A stretch of 64,000 nt of DNA from Petrosia ficiformis. Its lineage: Eukaryota > Porifera > Demospongiae > Haplosclerida > Petrosiidae. The translations under genes and the position numbers were made by a program. The stretch spans positions 3,536,077 through 3,600,076 of the forward strand of contig OX345644.1 of assembly GCA_947044365.1 (NCBI GenBank), given 5' to 3'. How positions within the stretch are numbered: position 1 is the stretch's first letter; each line of letters begins with the position of its first letter. Below, in pieces: positions 12,053-23,178 of this stretch. Below the pieces are notes generated by a model. It was given only the letters and a program-made list of their open reading frames with translations. It was not told the origin of the DNA and ran no database searches.

Positions 12053-12349
12053 TTACATTTTTCTCCAAGGTAATAGCGAAATTTCATGGGGTGCACTTCT
12101 GTAGTTATAAAGTAGTATCTCAGTTATAAGATGCATTATATATCTGTCCTTTATTTTATTTGCAGGTTGTTCCAGTACGCAATCTTTACAAGGCACTTGA
12201 TCGCCATATTCCTCCATTGAAAATGTATTGTTCAAAAAAATTTTGTCTTTTTTTTGTAATTTTGAAGTGTCATAATTTTTGTTATGAGTTAAAATTTTGA
12301 TAGGTGCACTTAGTATGGTATAATATAAACTATATACTATTGTTTGCAA
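12053..12349 (-). CDS. Doubtful minus-strand frame upstream of the 12477 gene
   Basis: A 98-codon frame. Only its middle (MEEYGDQVPCKDCVLEQPAN) looks protein-like; both ends are low-complexity AT-rich. It could be a first exon diverging from the gene at 12477, with a shared promoter of about 280 bp, or chance. No family recognised. Confidence 0.15.
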   Translation of the reverse strand: MQTIVYSLYYTILSAPIKILTHNKNYDTSKLQKKDKIFLNNTFSMEEYGDQVPCKDCVLEQPANKIKDRYIMHLITEILLYNYRSAPHEISLLPWRKM

Positions 12350-12476
12350 GTATTTTGAAGTTCATTTTAAATTTTTAAATCGTTACATTTTGGGGTTCAA
12401 AACGGGAGAAAATGCAGAAAATCACTAATAATAATAATTATCGAAGTAGCAGCTGAATAGTTATTTGCTGCATTAG

Positions 12477-13406
12477 ATGGCTAGCGTAACAACTACAGAG
12501 AAGGGCTCTAGTCCTGAGAGCAGGGTATTAATGGAGAGTTCATCTATGAACTCAAGAAGACCAAGAAGTGCTGACAATGTTTCGCACAGTCTCCATATAC
12601 CATGCTGTTTGATGTACAAGTGGTGGAAAGAGTCTTCTCATTATAGTCAGTATGTGCAGCTACTTAACAATTGTGTGGACACGGTCCAGTTGGATGTGAA
12701 TTGCAAGAGCCTTGCTAAAAGGCTTCAAGTTAAAGTAAGTAAGGTATGTCATAAAGTTAAGAAGCTAAAAGGAAGACCAAAGATGGTTTATCTAAATGAG
12801 GAAAGTATATTGTTTGATGTTCATCATAGTGAAATTCTTTCTGCTTCTGAGCTCTCCCATCAGGTTGAGTTGTTGAAGACAGAGGTTGAAGAGCTAGATC
12901 AGAGAGTGATTGAAAAGGATAACTGTGTTAAACAACTGGAGGAAGAAGTAATGAAACAAAAGTGCATTCTGCAGACATCAAATGTTGATATTAACCTGGG
13001 CAAAAATTATGATGAAGTTCAAGCACGACAGAAGGCTAGGAAGGTTCCTTTAAGTATATTTAATGATTTTTAAGGTAAAATGTTAATGTTTGATTAGGTA
13101 CAGAGGATTAAAACAGCTGCAGAACGTGCTCTATGGTTTGTCAACACATTTGGACTTGCTCTAGAGAAAGTGGTTTTGAAATCACCTGATAATACTGTAG
13201 AGATCAATTATAGTTCTCCTTCTTCCTCGGCAGGTTGTAGTGGTGACAGTACCTCAAATTCCGAATCAATCTCAGAGACGCTGTATCTGTTAGAGAAGTT
13301 TGGAGTATCTGATGAGTGCTACCATGAACTAACGATGATCCACCCACAACTACCTCGCTCATATAAAGTGAAGGCAACTAGAAGAGATATATCTAATAGT
13401 ATATAA
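12477..13406 (+). CDS. Hypothetical coiled-coil protein, two exons
   Basis: Read as 12477-13043 joined to 13098-13406. The proposed 54-bp intron begins GTTCCT (a weak donor) and ends TGATTAG, and joining restores one frame of 291 codons: ARK|VQRIKTAAERALWF. A serine-rich N-terminus (1-35) is followed by a basic helical part with LKGRPKMVYLNEE near 100. A coiled coil at about 123-165 (VELLKTEVEELDQRVIEKDN) and a C-terminal block (LYLLEKFGVSDECYHELTM) complete it. Similar proteins seem to occur in sponge and cnidarian genomes as uncharacterised families (memory, not searched). Function unknown. Without the intron the first exon would stop at 13073. Confidence 0.55.
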
Positions 13407-13436
13407 ATAACAGGAACTTGTGCAGTTAAGCAAATC

Positions 13437-13515
13437 ATGACTTTATATTTAGATAAAGAATCGTCAATAGCTTTAAACGTGACAGAAGAGGAAATGTCAT
13501 CACCAACAAAAACCA

Positions 13516-13550
<35 letters not shown>

Positions 13551-13712
13551 TCAACAGCAACAATAACAACAACAACATCAACATCAGCAACAACAGCAAC
13601 AACAATAACAACAGCTACAACGTTAACAGCAACACCAAGAACATCAATTATCAATTTAAGATCATCTATCCCCAGTAACCAGCAAGAAAGTGTTCGCTCC
13701 TCAGGTATATAA
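13437..13712 (+). repeat. CAACAG-type microsatellite inside an open frame
   Basis: About 13513-13635 consists of CAACAG/CAACAA units. They give an Ala/Thr-rich or, in another frame, Gln-rich peptide. It follows the 12477 gene by 30 bp and might be a further exon of it, but the composition alone explains the open frame, so I label it repeat. Confidence 0.6.
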
Positions 13713-14123
13713 ATACAAAATACAAATATCATGTCAATTACTATAATGCAATCAGTGCATAGCAGACTGGGAAATGTACATGTAGAGAGGCATAGGACAT
13801 CAAATAGTCAACCAGGTACATAGCTACATATATTATATTGGTATAATAATTGAATAAAGATACAAGTAGTCCACACAAGGCTGGGTGAGCGGCAGAGGAA
13901 AAGGAGGAGGGGGAGAAGAGGAAACAGAAGGGGAAGGAGGCAACAAAACCGTCCTCAAGAAATGAGAGTATGTTCTGAATAACAGTGTAAATGAATCATT
14001 TTGCTCTTTTCTCGTTTTCCAGGGAACTCAAGTCTATTACATTAATTATACATACAATAATTATTATTATAATAATTGATTCTATATATATAATATGTTT
14101 ATACTATTTAAAAAATCAAAAAT
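13713..14123. other. Intergenic DNA with a purine tract
   Basis: Contains a GGAGGGGGAGAAGAGG tract at about 13890-13945 on the plus strand and AT-rich DNA after 14040. No gene is recognised. It lies between the 3' ends of two convergent genes (12477 plus strand, 14912 minus strand) and so probably includes both 3' UTRs. Confidence 0.35.
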
Positions 14124-14912
14124 TTAACAACGTTTTTTAACTAAAGTAACAGAAAGAGTTTCACAAAAATCATTACATACAGGAGAATTACAGGTCAAAC
14201 GAACAAACTTAACATAACTATATAAAAAAATGGGAAAATCAACACAACAACCTTCATTAAACTTATTATAATACACAAAATTATCTACATTAAAAAAATC
14301 TAAATTAAAATCCCTTCTATCGTACATTTTACCACGTTTACGACTAACACATTCACCTTTATCTTTAAACAAATAATTAAAAACATCACGACGAAAACAC
14401 ACAGAAAACACACACTTACGAACACTACCTAATTTTAAACTTAATTTAATTTGAGTAGTTAAATTACTTATGTTATCGAGCACCTCTCTTCTTGTTGGGC
14501 AAGGAAGTAGAAATGTCCTAAATAACACAAATACAACTCATGCCTTTACTAATAACAAAAATGTACCTCAGTGCTGCCGCAGTCACGTACTGCCGTTCTA
14601 CCCACGAAGCCTCCTCTCTCTTGTAGCCTTCCCACAATATCAAGCATTCTTCCTTCCCCTATATATAACATTTTAGCAATAATTTATATAATCAGTAATG
14701 CGAAACTCAGTCTTGCTGTATAACCAAACACATAGTAAGATTCCTACTTTTTTCTTTCTGATTTCCACCACCCTTTCTACGACGTATAGACCAGTACCTG
14801 GTCCCACATCTTCTTCTCCAACTTCTAAAGTCCTCTCATCCTCCTCTTCTTCTGCACAAACCAGGGCACAGTAATACCCTCCTTCCCTTCCCTTCGCTGA
14901 TCTTTTCACCAT
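14124..14912 (-). CDS. Chromodomain protein with an unrecognised C-terminal domain, three exons
   Basis: Minus strand exons 14912-14748, 14658-14567 and 14517-14124 join in frame to 216 codons plus stop. The introns are 89 and 49 bp and use GTAGGA...TATATAG and GTACAT...TATTTAG. Exon 1 has a basic start, an acidic run EEEEDE near 21 and then GLYVVERVVEIRKKK. Exon 2 continues CLILWEGYKREEASWVER. Together they form a chromodomain (about residues 41-85) with the aromatic positions Y43, W64 and W73, usually a methyl-lysine reader in chromatin. The C-terminal 130 residues are Cys/Phe/Tyr-rich (for example RRDVFNYLFKDKGE) and match no family I know. Plus-strand guanine is strikingly depleted over exon 3. 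It could be a host chromatin gene or a domesticated or mobile-element protein, because chromodomains also occur in chromovirus integrases, although no integrase motif is visible. Confidence 0.72.
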
Positions 14913-15767
14913 AATATTTATATATAATTATATATATTCACTCAAGTTTTATTATAAAAAGTATAGAATAATTATTATATAGATAATAATTATTAATTAT
15001 TATTTATCAGTTACTATGGTAATTGTCCGTCACTATGGTAATTATCCACTGATGTCCGGATATTCGAAGTAAACAAACTTCCGTGTCATGACATCGTTCA
15101 GCACTGCGATTTCTGGGCATGTCTTTACCTGCAAGTTCTTTGTTTATGTATAATATCTTCATATCTCTTCATATCTCTTCTCTTCAGTGTGATGGCTTAA
15201 TCAGGCTTAATCACAAGATGAGCGAGATTTTGATCTCGAGTTTTAGTAAATTTAGTTTGAGACCAAGTACTGGCTTCAGACTTTCAGTCCACAAAATTGC
15301 ACAATCTAAAATCTGAATCTTTGCATGTATTGAAGACTTTAATACAGGAAATGATATTACAGCAGACTAGAACTGGTTGAGTCAGAAGAAGAAGTGGAAT
15401 TTGTGATGCCTGTTTGATATAATTTAATTAACTGTCATCTTGAGAGGTCAGTAAATGATACAGATATAATAAGTAGTTGGACCTCCTATCAATATAGTGA
15501 TATAATGATAGGGTGTAGTTTTATATTAGTAATAGTAAGACAACTAAAGTATGTCGAGAGTCTAACTATTATGAGACGGGAAAATTGAACAAGTGAATAA
15601 ATATTCATTGTTTCATATGTGTGTTTTATTACTTTGCCATGTAACGAGGGTGAACAACCCAACGGCATCCATTTAAATATTGTAATCTTCTTTCCCATTG
15701 TATTTATCATCATCACTTTGGGAATGAATAATAGTGACAATATATGATGATTCATTTGAAATTCCTA
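14913..15767. other. Intergenic DNA upstream of the chromodomain gene
   Basis: The first 150 bp hold two copies of ACTATGGTAATT and AT-rich sequence, probably part of the chromodomain gene's promoter. The rest contains only short, low-quality frames. I recognise nothing else. Confidence 0.3.
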
Positions 15768-16170
15768 TCTTTAAAGGTATTTACTTCAAAAGAAGATCAC
15801 AAGTAATCACGCATGATTACCTGTAGCTAATAAGTATAGCTATTATGACTGAATCAAGTTCAAATGGTCATTATGGAAAAGAAGCTTTGTTCTGATGTGT
15901 GAGAAAGAGAGTAGAAGACGAATATTTCTCAAGGAGATTGATATCATTAAGGTATTATTAATCTAGGTACATTATTCTATAGAATGTGACAACACTTGAC
16001 AAAGAATTGAATTTAGTAGATGTTCATAAACTCATATTAATAATACATTATTTCATAACACATTACATATCATGCAATACTATACTTCATTGAATATGTT
16101 AAATTTGTTTTGTGTGAAAACTTTAATATTAATTAATACATATTATGTGCTTGAAATGTTAAATATAATA
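15768..16170. repeat. Duplicated block, copy 1 (partner 23179-23590)
   Basis: Starts ATCTTTAAAGGTATTTACTT and stays highly similar to 23179-23590 for about 400 bp, ending near GTGCTTGAAATGTTAAATAT. It contains the small exon called at 15895-15951. Confidence 0.8.
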
Positions 16171-17321
16171 GTTTTTAAGGATTTACAGTATCAAATGTTT
16201 CATATTGTATATGTAGATATACAGATAACAATGCATCCTTCAATATTTTATTACAGTGTCCAAATTAAATATTTAGAATTTCAGATGCATCCACTACTAT
16301 ACCATTTTAATAGGAATATTTTTGTACTTTAAAATTATTAGAATTTATCCTATTTAATGCACATCATTAGTCTCATCCCTAGCTGCATCCACTATGTACA
16401 GAACAGAGCTACAGAACACTAGAGCAGCAGCTAGAAGTGAGTATTGACTTTTCAAATTGCTAGTCACTACTTACCCATCAATAGTACACTAGCTAGTAGT
16501 AGTTCAATCATGTAAAGACAAATACTAGGAATTTTAAATACCCAAAAAGACATTTGTCTTACATTTGATAAGTGTTGCCACATTTGGTATTCTTCAAAAC
16601 ACCTTTGTGCAATACTTTATCATCTATAGTACTTTAGTTTAACATTCTATTTTGTCCATACATGTATAAATATCATATCATTACAGAATACATGTCTTGT
16701 CATCTCTCTGACATGTTTTATTACTATATATAGAAACATTATTACATATCATATTTACTGAAAGTGGAATAGATAGTTTATATTAAATGTGCATATATGT
16801 ATGTATGTATGTATGTACATATGTTTGTACTTATGTACGTATCTTTGTCTATGTACATGTTATGAGGACTGTAACTAAACACTCTTTTTGGTATTCTGTT
16901 ATTTGAATATTCATTTACAAATATCTTGATTTGTATGATGTATACGTATACTAATTTACATGTGAATAAATTATGTTTGTGTGTATTTAGTGGGGTATTT
17001 GGTATGTATTTACATGTCATATGAAGGGCACGTATACTCATAATGTACATGTATATAAATACATAATTATATACATGTAGTATACAAGTATAGTGTATGC
17101 TCCCATGTCAAACAAGCTCTATATTTTTGAATATACATGTAGAAGCTTTCAAGGCTAACATATATACTGTATTATTTATAGCATGGTTAGCAATGATCTA
17201 TTTGAACCTACGCCTCTATTTTGGATGTTATATAACAGCTCTTGGCTTTACCTCAGGATACTATACAGCTAGAACCATCCTCAACTTTGGAGGGGGATCT
17301 GATCATCAGATAGAACTATAA
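15895..17321 (+). CDS. Tentative small membrane protein gene, three exons
   Basis: Proposed exons 15895-15951 (MCEKESRRRIFLKEIDIIK, donor AAG|GTATTA), 16383-16436 (LHPLCTEQSYRTLEQQLE, acceptor CCCTAG, donor GTGAGT) and about 17154-17321. The last begins ANIYTVLFIAWLAMIYL, reads through LRLYFGCYITALGFTSGYY and ends SDHQIEL plus stop. All joins are phase 0, giving about 92 residues with a soluble N-terminus and one or two transmembrane segments. The first exon is duplicated at 23307-23363 with the frame kept. The last acceptor (CAAG|GCT) is weak, and extra exons could exist in the 700-bp second intron. No family is recognised, and expression evidence would be needed to trust it. Confidence 0.35.
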
Positions 17322-18150
17322 AATTATTAAATTAATATTATATATCAGAGAGTACGGTAGTACTCTCTATGTAGGGTGGGCCCGGAAAAAAAATGGCCGC
17401 CCATACCTTCAATTGCAAATGGTAAGCTGAAATCTCTGGTAATATAATAAATAAGTTAAAATATACATAACTTAGAATATATTGAATATTTTTATAACTA
17501 TAAATACATTTTAGATGCCCAGAGATCTTCGTTAAAGTATAGAACCAGCAAGTAGCAAAACTGGATTATTATTATTATTCACTATTATTCATTATTATTA
17601 TTATTCCTCTTTTTCATAAAAATAGATTTCTACGTTTCTGGAGCTATTAAAGTAGTTGTAGCACAAATAAAAATTTATTTTAAGTTAAATTCAGGGGAAC
17701 AAACTTCGTACTGTTCTGTTTCTTGACCTAGACAACGAATACTTTCAGCCACTACAGCAACCTACTTATGATAGCACGCCATTGGTAATAAACCACACCC
17801 ATACAACACAACCATTAATTTTAAGATGGATATGGATATCAAATGGTGTTCTACAAAACAGATAAAATTGTATAAAGTATTATACATAGCATCACTTCCA
17901 CAAATAGCAAAATTGTAAATGATACTGAACTTTCCATGTACAAATCATTAGTATAACTGAATGTGCTTCTGTACTGATGTGTTAGTAGATCACTCTCAGA
18001 TAAGAAATTTCTTCACAATTATGCCACTAATTCATTGTATACAATAATTATTTTTTATTAAGTTGATTAATCAGTGTATTTCTGATATCATCAGTGTACT
18101 AGATATGATATAATGTATATATATAATTATATATAATATATATATATATC
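17322..18150. other. Intergenic AT-rich DNA
   Basis: Contains ATT-repeat sequence at 17565-17605 and no supported gene. Confidence 0.3.
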
Positions 18151-18151
18151 A

Positions 18152-18500
18152 ATGCTGTAAATGAAACAGAATAGTCATCACGTTTTTGATCAACAATTTA
18201 CCAACAAATTATTATACCGAGTAATTTAAAAATAGAATCGAAACAAGAATAATATAGAAACATGTTCAAAAATGAAAGAGGATGTAGGAATTGTAATAAT
18301 GAATAATTATAATATTGCAGTAAATTTGAGTGCTGTCTCCTTCTGGACACCATTCCTGCAGAAAATATCAATACTGTAAATGAAACAGAATAGTCATCAC
18401 GTATTTGATCAAACATTTACCTGAATTCTTTAAAAATAGAGACAAAACAAGAATAATAAAAAAACATTTTAAAAAAATGAAAGAGTATGTAGGGATATAT
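18152..18500. repeat. 218-bp direct duplication
   Basis: AATGCTGTAAATGAAACAGA at 18152 recurs as AATACTGTAAATGAAACAGA at 18370. Similarity continues through AATAGTCATCACGT, GATCAA and ACAAGAATAAT to about 18500. The second part of each copy overlaps the end of the family D MITE (AATGAAAGA..ATGTAGG). Confidence 0.75.
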
Positions 18501-18662
18501 ATCAAAACCGAAAAAACACAGGAACAAGATGACTTTGGCAACAAAATGAAATACCACTTTCACATAACAACCCTACATAAGTATATATAGCTAGAGTAAA
18601 GGCAAAACACAAAGAAGCGATAATTATGTAGAGTTGTTATGTGGAAGTGGTATTTCATTTTG
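18446..18662. mobile_element. Family D foldback MITE, partial copy
   Basis: An inverted pair (GAAATACCACTTTCACATAA at 18548; TATGTGGAAGTGGTATTTC near 18637) flanks a short TATATA centre. The left flank AATGAAAGAGTATGTAGGGAT matches the terminus of the fuller copy at 45789-46071. Related pieces lie at 26225-26395, 31335-31475, 41240-41340 and 42760-42850. Confidence 0.65.
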
Positions 18663-18664
18663 AC

Positions 18665-19326
18665 TACTCAATATGAGAATATGATATGTACATATCTTTG
18701 TGTATTGTTTCTCCTTTATCACATGTCAACAGTGTGTATGAATCTATGTGTTATACTGTTAAGTTAGTAAAATGGCAATGATACCTTGTTTGCAATATAG
18801 ATGTTGATACAATTAATTGTCATATAATTTTGAAAAATTAGTACATATATACATATATACCATAGCTAACAGGCACATGTGCATATACACCCATGAGACC
18901 ACAGGGCTGATATAAGACCTATAACAATATTCATAATAGATTGCATCAGTCTGCAGTCGAGTTGTAAATTGAAAAAAGTTAGAGACGAGTTATTTACAAA
19001 TGGAAAAAAGAAAGAAAAGGAGTGTGTATGTCAGGTAACATTGATGTACATGTTAGGTATAGAATATATTATATGTACATGTAGCATGGCTTCTTGATGT
19101 GTATCAGCAATATCAGCCCTCGGCTTCACCTCGGACTGCTATCTCAAGGTTCAGATCTGATATTGCTGATACACACCTTGAAGCCATGTTATATACATGT
19201 ATATTACATATACATGTACACTAATCATGTGTTACTCATAAGATAGTAATTATCAGATCTGATATAATAGTTGTGTAATGTGTGACTAGTAACAGTTTAT
19301 ATACTGAATAGAAATGGGAATACAAC
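18665..19326. repeat. Duplicated block, copy 1 (partner 25448-25750)
   Basis: Shared segments include GTGTATTGTTTCTCCTT, CAACAGTGTGTATGAAT and a long match ATCATGTGYTACTCATAAGA...AGAAATGGGAATA at 19209-19324 and 25642-25750. This copy also contains the hairpin at 19085-19188, which is absent from the partner. Confidence 0.7.
19085..19188. repeat. Near-perfect palindrome with CCCTCGGCTTC centre
   Basis: CATGGCTTC...GTGTATCAGCAATATCAG is followed by the inverted CTGATATTGCTGATACACAC...GAAGCCATG. The GC-rich centre stands out from the AT-rich arms. Similar palindromes with a CTCGG or GGCTCG centre occur at 19459, 22112, 27547, 32371 and 60634. Confidence 0.75.
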
Positions 19327-19348
19327 ACTATATAGACACTACTTTCAT

Positions 19349-19352
<4 letters not shown>

Positions 19353-19413
<61 letters not shown>
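19353..19413. repeat. (TA)n microsatellite
   Basis: Uninterrupted TA dinucleotides for about 60 bp, next to the palindrome at 19459. Confidence 0.9.
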
Positions 19414-19416
<3 letters not shown>

Positions 19417-19458
19417 TATTATATATGTACATAATTATATATATATAATTATGTATAG

Positions 19459-19558
19459 GTTATACACCGAGGTAAAGGTCTCTACTAGATTTATCAAACT
19501 GAGGGCCGAAGGCTCGAGGTTTGATAAATCTAGTAGAGACCGTACCGAGGTGTATAAC
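19459..19558. repeat. Near-perfect 100-bp palindrome
   Basis: GTTATACACCGAGGTAAAGG at the left returns inverted as GTACCGAGGTGTATAAC at the right, with TCTCTACTAGATTTATCAAA inside each arm. The centre GGGCCGAAGGCTCGAGG is GC-rich. Confidence 0.85.
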
Positions 19559-19652
19559 GCACTTCTACCATGCTATAGCAACGCATTTCATTCAATGGCG
19601 CACCTATAAAATAAGGACGCCTTAGTAACCAAAATCATTTTAATGAGACTCA

Positions 19653-19895
19653 ATGGAAAGTAACTCACAAGACCTTCTTTCTCAACAAATGCTTGAAATA
19701 GATACAGAATTTGACAGGTTTTGCTCTATTATTGACTCCACCCTAATTCGAGTAGAAGAGCAACTCATTATGTCTCATCAAAACCTGGATGGAGTGCGCA
19801 CATACAAAAGAGTGTCTGAGGAACAATGTCAGCAAGTTTCAAGTGTACTTAATTCAGCTACAAATTGCATGGAAGAATCACTGCATCAAGATTAA
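19653..19895 (+). CDS. Hypothetical small helical protein
   Basis: 80 codons, starting MESNSQDLLSQQMLEIDTEF and ending EESLHQD. Composition (Glu, Gln, Ser, few aromatics) is protein-like and predicts helices, possibly a coiled coil. A TATA-like CTATAAAATAAGG lies about 45 bp upstream at 19605, giving a simple promoter-to-start arrangement. No family is recognised, and it could be the first exon of a larger gene. Confidence 0.4.
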   Translation: MESNSQDLLSQQMLEIDTEFDRFCSIIDSTLIRVEEQLIMSHQNLDGVRTYKRVSEEQCQQVSSVLNSATNCMEESLHQD

Positions 19896-20235
19896 ATTAG
19901 TGGATGGCCATGTTCATGAAGAACGAGTACCACTCACTTTCTCTAACTGTACTAATGTAGTCTATAAGTGAAACAATGCCAAATCTGCATTTAAATTATT
20001 TATTAGTGTAATGACTCATTTTTATAATAATCTTTTAAAGTGTGATTTATAAACCATTATAATAAATCAGTGACAACTCGGACAAGTTTATTACTTTAAA
20101 ATACAATTCCAGGAAAATAATTCCGGGAGGTTTCAATATAATATTGAACCTCTCCAGGAGGTTTGATATGAGATTTATTAACCTCATTTTGAGCATTTCA
20201 TTGGTCAATTAACTACAAGCATAGTAGAATATAAA
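19896..20235. other. Intergenic DNA with a small hairpin
   Basis: A short inverted repeat AACCTCC(T/C)GGAGGTT lies around 20130-20163. Otherwise nothing is recognised. Confidence 0.35.
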
Positions 20236-20236
20236 T

Positions 20237-20408
<172 letters not shown>

Positions 20409-20439
20409 ATGATGGTGACATCATCTCTTCGATATCATG

Positions 20440-20989
20440 ATGAAGTCACCCTTCAAAGCAGTTGATCTTAAAGCATCTGAAAAATCAAATACATGTACAT
20501 GTACATATAACATGTCCCCTTTTCACATGCTTATAGTCACACAAATATGTATAACTATATTGGTTTGTATAACTATATATATAATAATCATATTGCATAT
20601 TACTTATAATTATAATATATATTATATATATAATTATATAATTTTTGATTGGTATCAGTCATTATCAGTCATTAAATTTAGTATTAGTAATATTGAGTGA
20701 TATACATGTGTAACTGATATTGTAACATTACTGATGATGAAAATGTTAGTAAGCTTTTTTAATACCATAATTATTTAGAAAATGTTTATTTTCATGAAAC
20801 TTAATAGATGTAATATCATATTGATATATATGTAATGTCTTTATCATAATATTTATATTAGTACAGTATGTACATGCATGTATGTATGTTTTTATGTATG
20901 TATGTTGATATATGTATGTATGTATATACATGTATGTATGTATGTATATATGTATGTATATATGTATGTATGTATGTATGTATATATGT

Positions 20990-21070
<81 letters not shown>

Positions 21071-21300
21071 TATACATGTATATATGTATGTTTACATACA
21101 GTGTGTACATGTACATACACATCTACTAGAGTATATTTAACAACAATGATTATATATACATTACTACATATTATTGTAAAATGTGAGAATATTTTTATAT
21201 ATAAACTCATTTAGGTAAACTACATTACACAACTATTATATCAGACATGTACTATCTAATGCATATGTATGTTGTATGTACATTTGTATTATAGGAAGCC
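20440..21300. repeat. Duplicated block plus TATG/TA microsatellites
   Basis: Sequence at 20537-20850 resembles 23725-24020 (AAATATGTATAACTATA, TTAGTATT, TAATATCATATT, ATGTCTTTAT), so this is a diverged duplicate. TATG repeats run 20878-20990 and a TA tract 20999-21066. There is no gene. Confidence 0.6.
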
Positions 21301-21583
21301 ATAAGATGAAAGGCACCGATCATAGTATATATCACGTAGACAAGTGTATACGAGTCACGCATGGGTTAATATACTTCTTTCATGGCAAATCACGGGTTAA
21401 TAAATGGTTTATCATTTTACTCACGGGTTAAAATAACTTCTTAAATCAAGAAAACACAGGTTAATAATGAAACAAAAATTGATTTTCAAGAAAATTAATT
21501 TTAAACAACATAGTAATATAACAAAACAAAACAATAGTTTTTAATGAATAATAGTTGATCTTCCTCTTCCATCTTAATAACAC

Positions 21584-21964
21584 CTACGTGTCGGACACTA
21601 GTTCCAATAGCTTTACAAAGCTCACGAAGACAAGCTCGCAAGCACCTTGAATAGGCTTGAACCGGGAGTCTCTTCTGTATAATACATTGGGAGTATCACA
21701 GCTGTAATATCTCATATATCGAAGAATACCTGAAAGCAATTTGTGAATGTTTCTTGGAGGATATTGCTCACCATCAACGCAGCGAACCTTAGCTATGAAA
21801 GTTGAAAACCATCTATCTATTTCTTCCTTTTGTATGGACGCAAAATGATTCTTTTTGGTTAAAGAAAGCTTTAGACACTTTTTCGAAAGTCTTGAAATTC
21901 CGGATCTGCATTCTCTTTCACTAGTTCCATATCTGAATTCGACATTACTCACAGTCTCACACAC
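21584..21964 (-). pseudogene. Crypton-type / DUF3504-like tyrosine recombinase N-terminal fragment
   Basis: Minus-strand frame of 126 codons. The part EEIDRWFSTFIAKVRCVDGE, then YPPRNIHKLLSGILRYMR and a following RFKPIQ, fits the N-terminal helical domain seen in Crypton-derived proteins (KCTD1/QRICH1/ZMYM-like, DUF3504). In those, W..F..EVR..DG..YPP..L.....G..R is the hallmark. The catalytic tyrosine-recombinase half is not present, so this is a fragment or relic unless spliced to distant exons. An alternative is a host gene exon of the same domesticated family. Confidence 0.55.
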
Positions 21965-22111
21965 TAAAATATTGTGACGTAATCGTAGTTACTAGGAGAT
22001 ACAACCGCAACAGTCATGAAGCAATAGATATTGCTGGGATACCAAAATAATTGCATAGCAACTGCAGTACTGGCGTCTTTCATCTTTTGGCTTCCTATCA
22101 ATACAAACCAT

Positions 22112-22245
22112 ATAGAACATGACCTCACCTCGTGGCGTATCAGGTATACACTCAAATGATATTAATAATCCCTCGGGCTAAAGCCCTCGGGATTATGAAT
22201 GTCATTTTCGTGTATACCTGATACACCCCTCGCGGTCATGTTCTA
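22112..22245. repeat. Near-perfect palindrome, centre CTCGGGCTAAAGCCCTCGG
   Basis: TAGAACATGACC...GTATCAGGTATACAC pairs with the inverted GTGTATACCTGATAC...GGTCATGTTCTA. It has the same general design as the palindrome at 19459. Confidence 0.85.
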
Positions 22246-22251
22246 TCTATT

Positions 22252-22351
22252 ACATGTATGTATGTATGTACATATGCATGTACAGTTGTATGTATGTATG
22301 TATGTAACTATGTATGTACATATGTATGTACGTATGTATGTATATAATGTG

Positions 22352-22383
<32 letters not shown>

Positions 22384-22438
22384 CAATGTATGTACGTATG
22401 TATGTATGTAATGTGTATGTATGTACATGTACATGTAT
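22252..22438. repeat. (TATG)n microsatellite
   Basis: Mostly GTAT/TATG tetranucleotides, abutting the hAT element's target duplication. Confidence 0.9.
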
Positions 22439-22446
22439 GTAATTAT

Positions 22447-23048
22447 TAGGCCTGTGCGATAATCGCGATAGGTCGATAATCGCGAAAAGAAATTGTTATC
22501 GCGATAACAATAATGTTGACATTCTGATCGTGATAATTTGCGCATGCGCATACTGCTCACACGTGATCACACGTTGTTCAATCGATACACTTACAAGCAT
22601 CTCGTCGAGTAACGATGGCTTCTAATGTTGAATACCTACCTTTAGAGAAGGCCAAAAGTCCTGTTTGGAAATATTTCAGGTTTCTAGCACAAGAGGGGAA
22701 ATTTCTGGAGCTGGATAAAAAGAAGAGACAGACAGTTCACTGTGGTTTGTGTAAGCAATTGCTGTCTTACAAAGGAAATACCACTAACTTGATCGTCTAC
22801 AACCATAAAGATGAATATGATAGTGTTTCGCCTAAAATAGCTACTAGTTCCGTATGTCTGAACCGTCTAAACCAGGTCAGCACTCAATAACAGAGGCATT
22901 TGAGAATCTTACTCCTTAATAATAATTCATTGAATTGAAATTAAATAAATTATGTTATTCAGTTATTCTTGAAATCAAATTATCGTGATAATTGTGATAG
23001 TTGGGATTATTATCGTGATATAGGTTTTTTCATTATCGCACAGGCCTA
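22447..23048 (+). mobile_element. hAT element with 8-bp target duplication
   Basis: Ends are TAGGCCTGTGCGATAATCGC at the left and ATTATCGCACAGGCCTA at the right. They are flanked by GTAATTAT at 22439-22446 and again at 23049-23056, the 8-bp duplication typical of hAT. At 602 bp it is far shorter than an autonomous hAT and keeps only a BED-finger frame. Subterminal GATAATCGCGA repeats near the left end are likely transposase binding sites. Confidence 0.88.
22615..22890 (+). pseudogene. Truncated BED zinc-finger N-terminus of hAT transposase
   Basis: The 91-codon frame begins MASNVEYLPLEKAKSPVWKY, and CGLCKQLLSYKGNTTNL is the BED finger core with its two cysteines. The usual histidine pair is altered (LIVYNHKDEY, missing a residue or more), and the catalytic core and dimerisation domain are absent. 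It lies entirely inside the element at 22447-23048. Confidence 0.75.
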
Positions 23049-23178
23049 GTAATTATATGTACATGTATGTATGCACTATGCATGCATGATGTTGCTGGAT
23101 ACCTCTATATAAACTGTTTTATTCCCATTTCATATAAATAGATAAAATATTGTATTACATTACACAACTACATGTATG

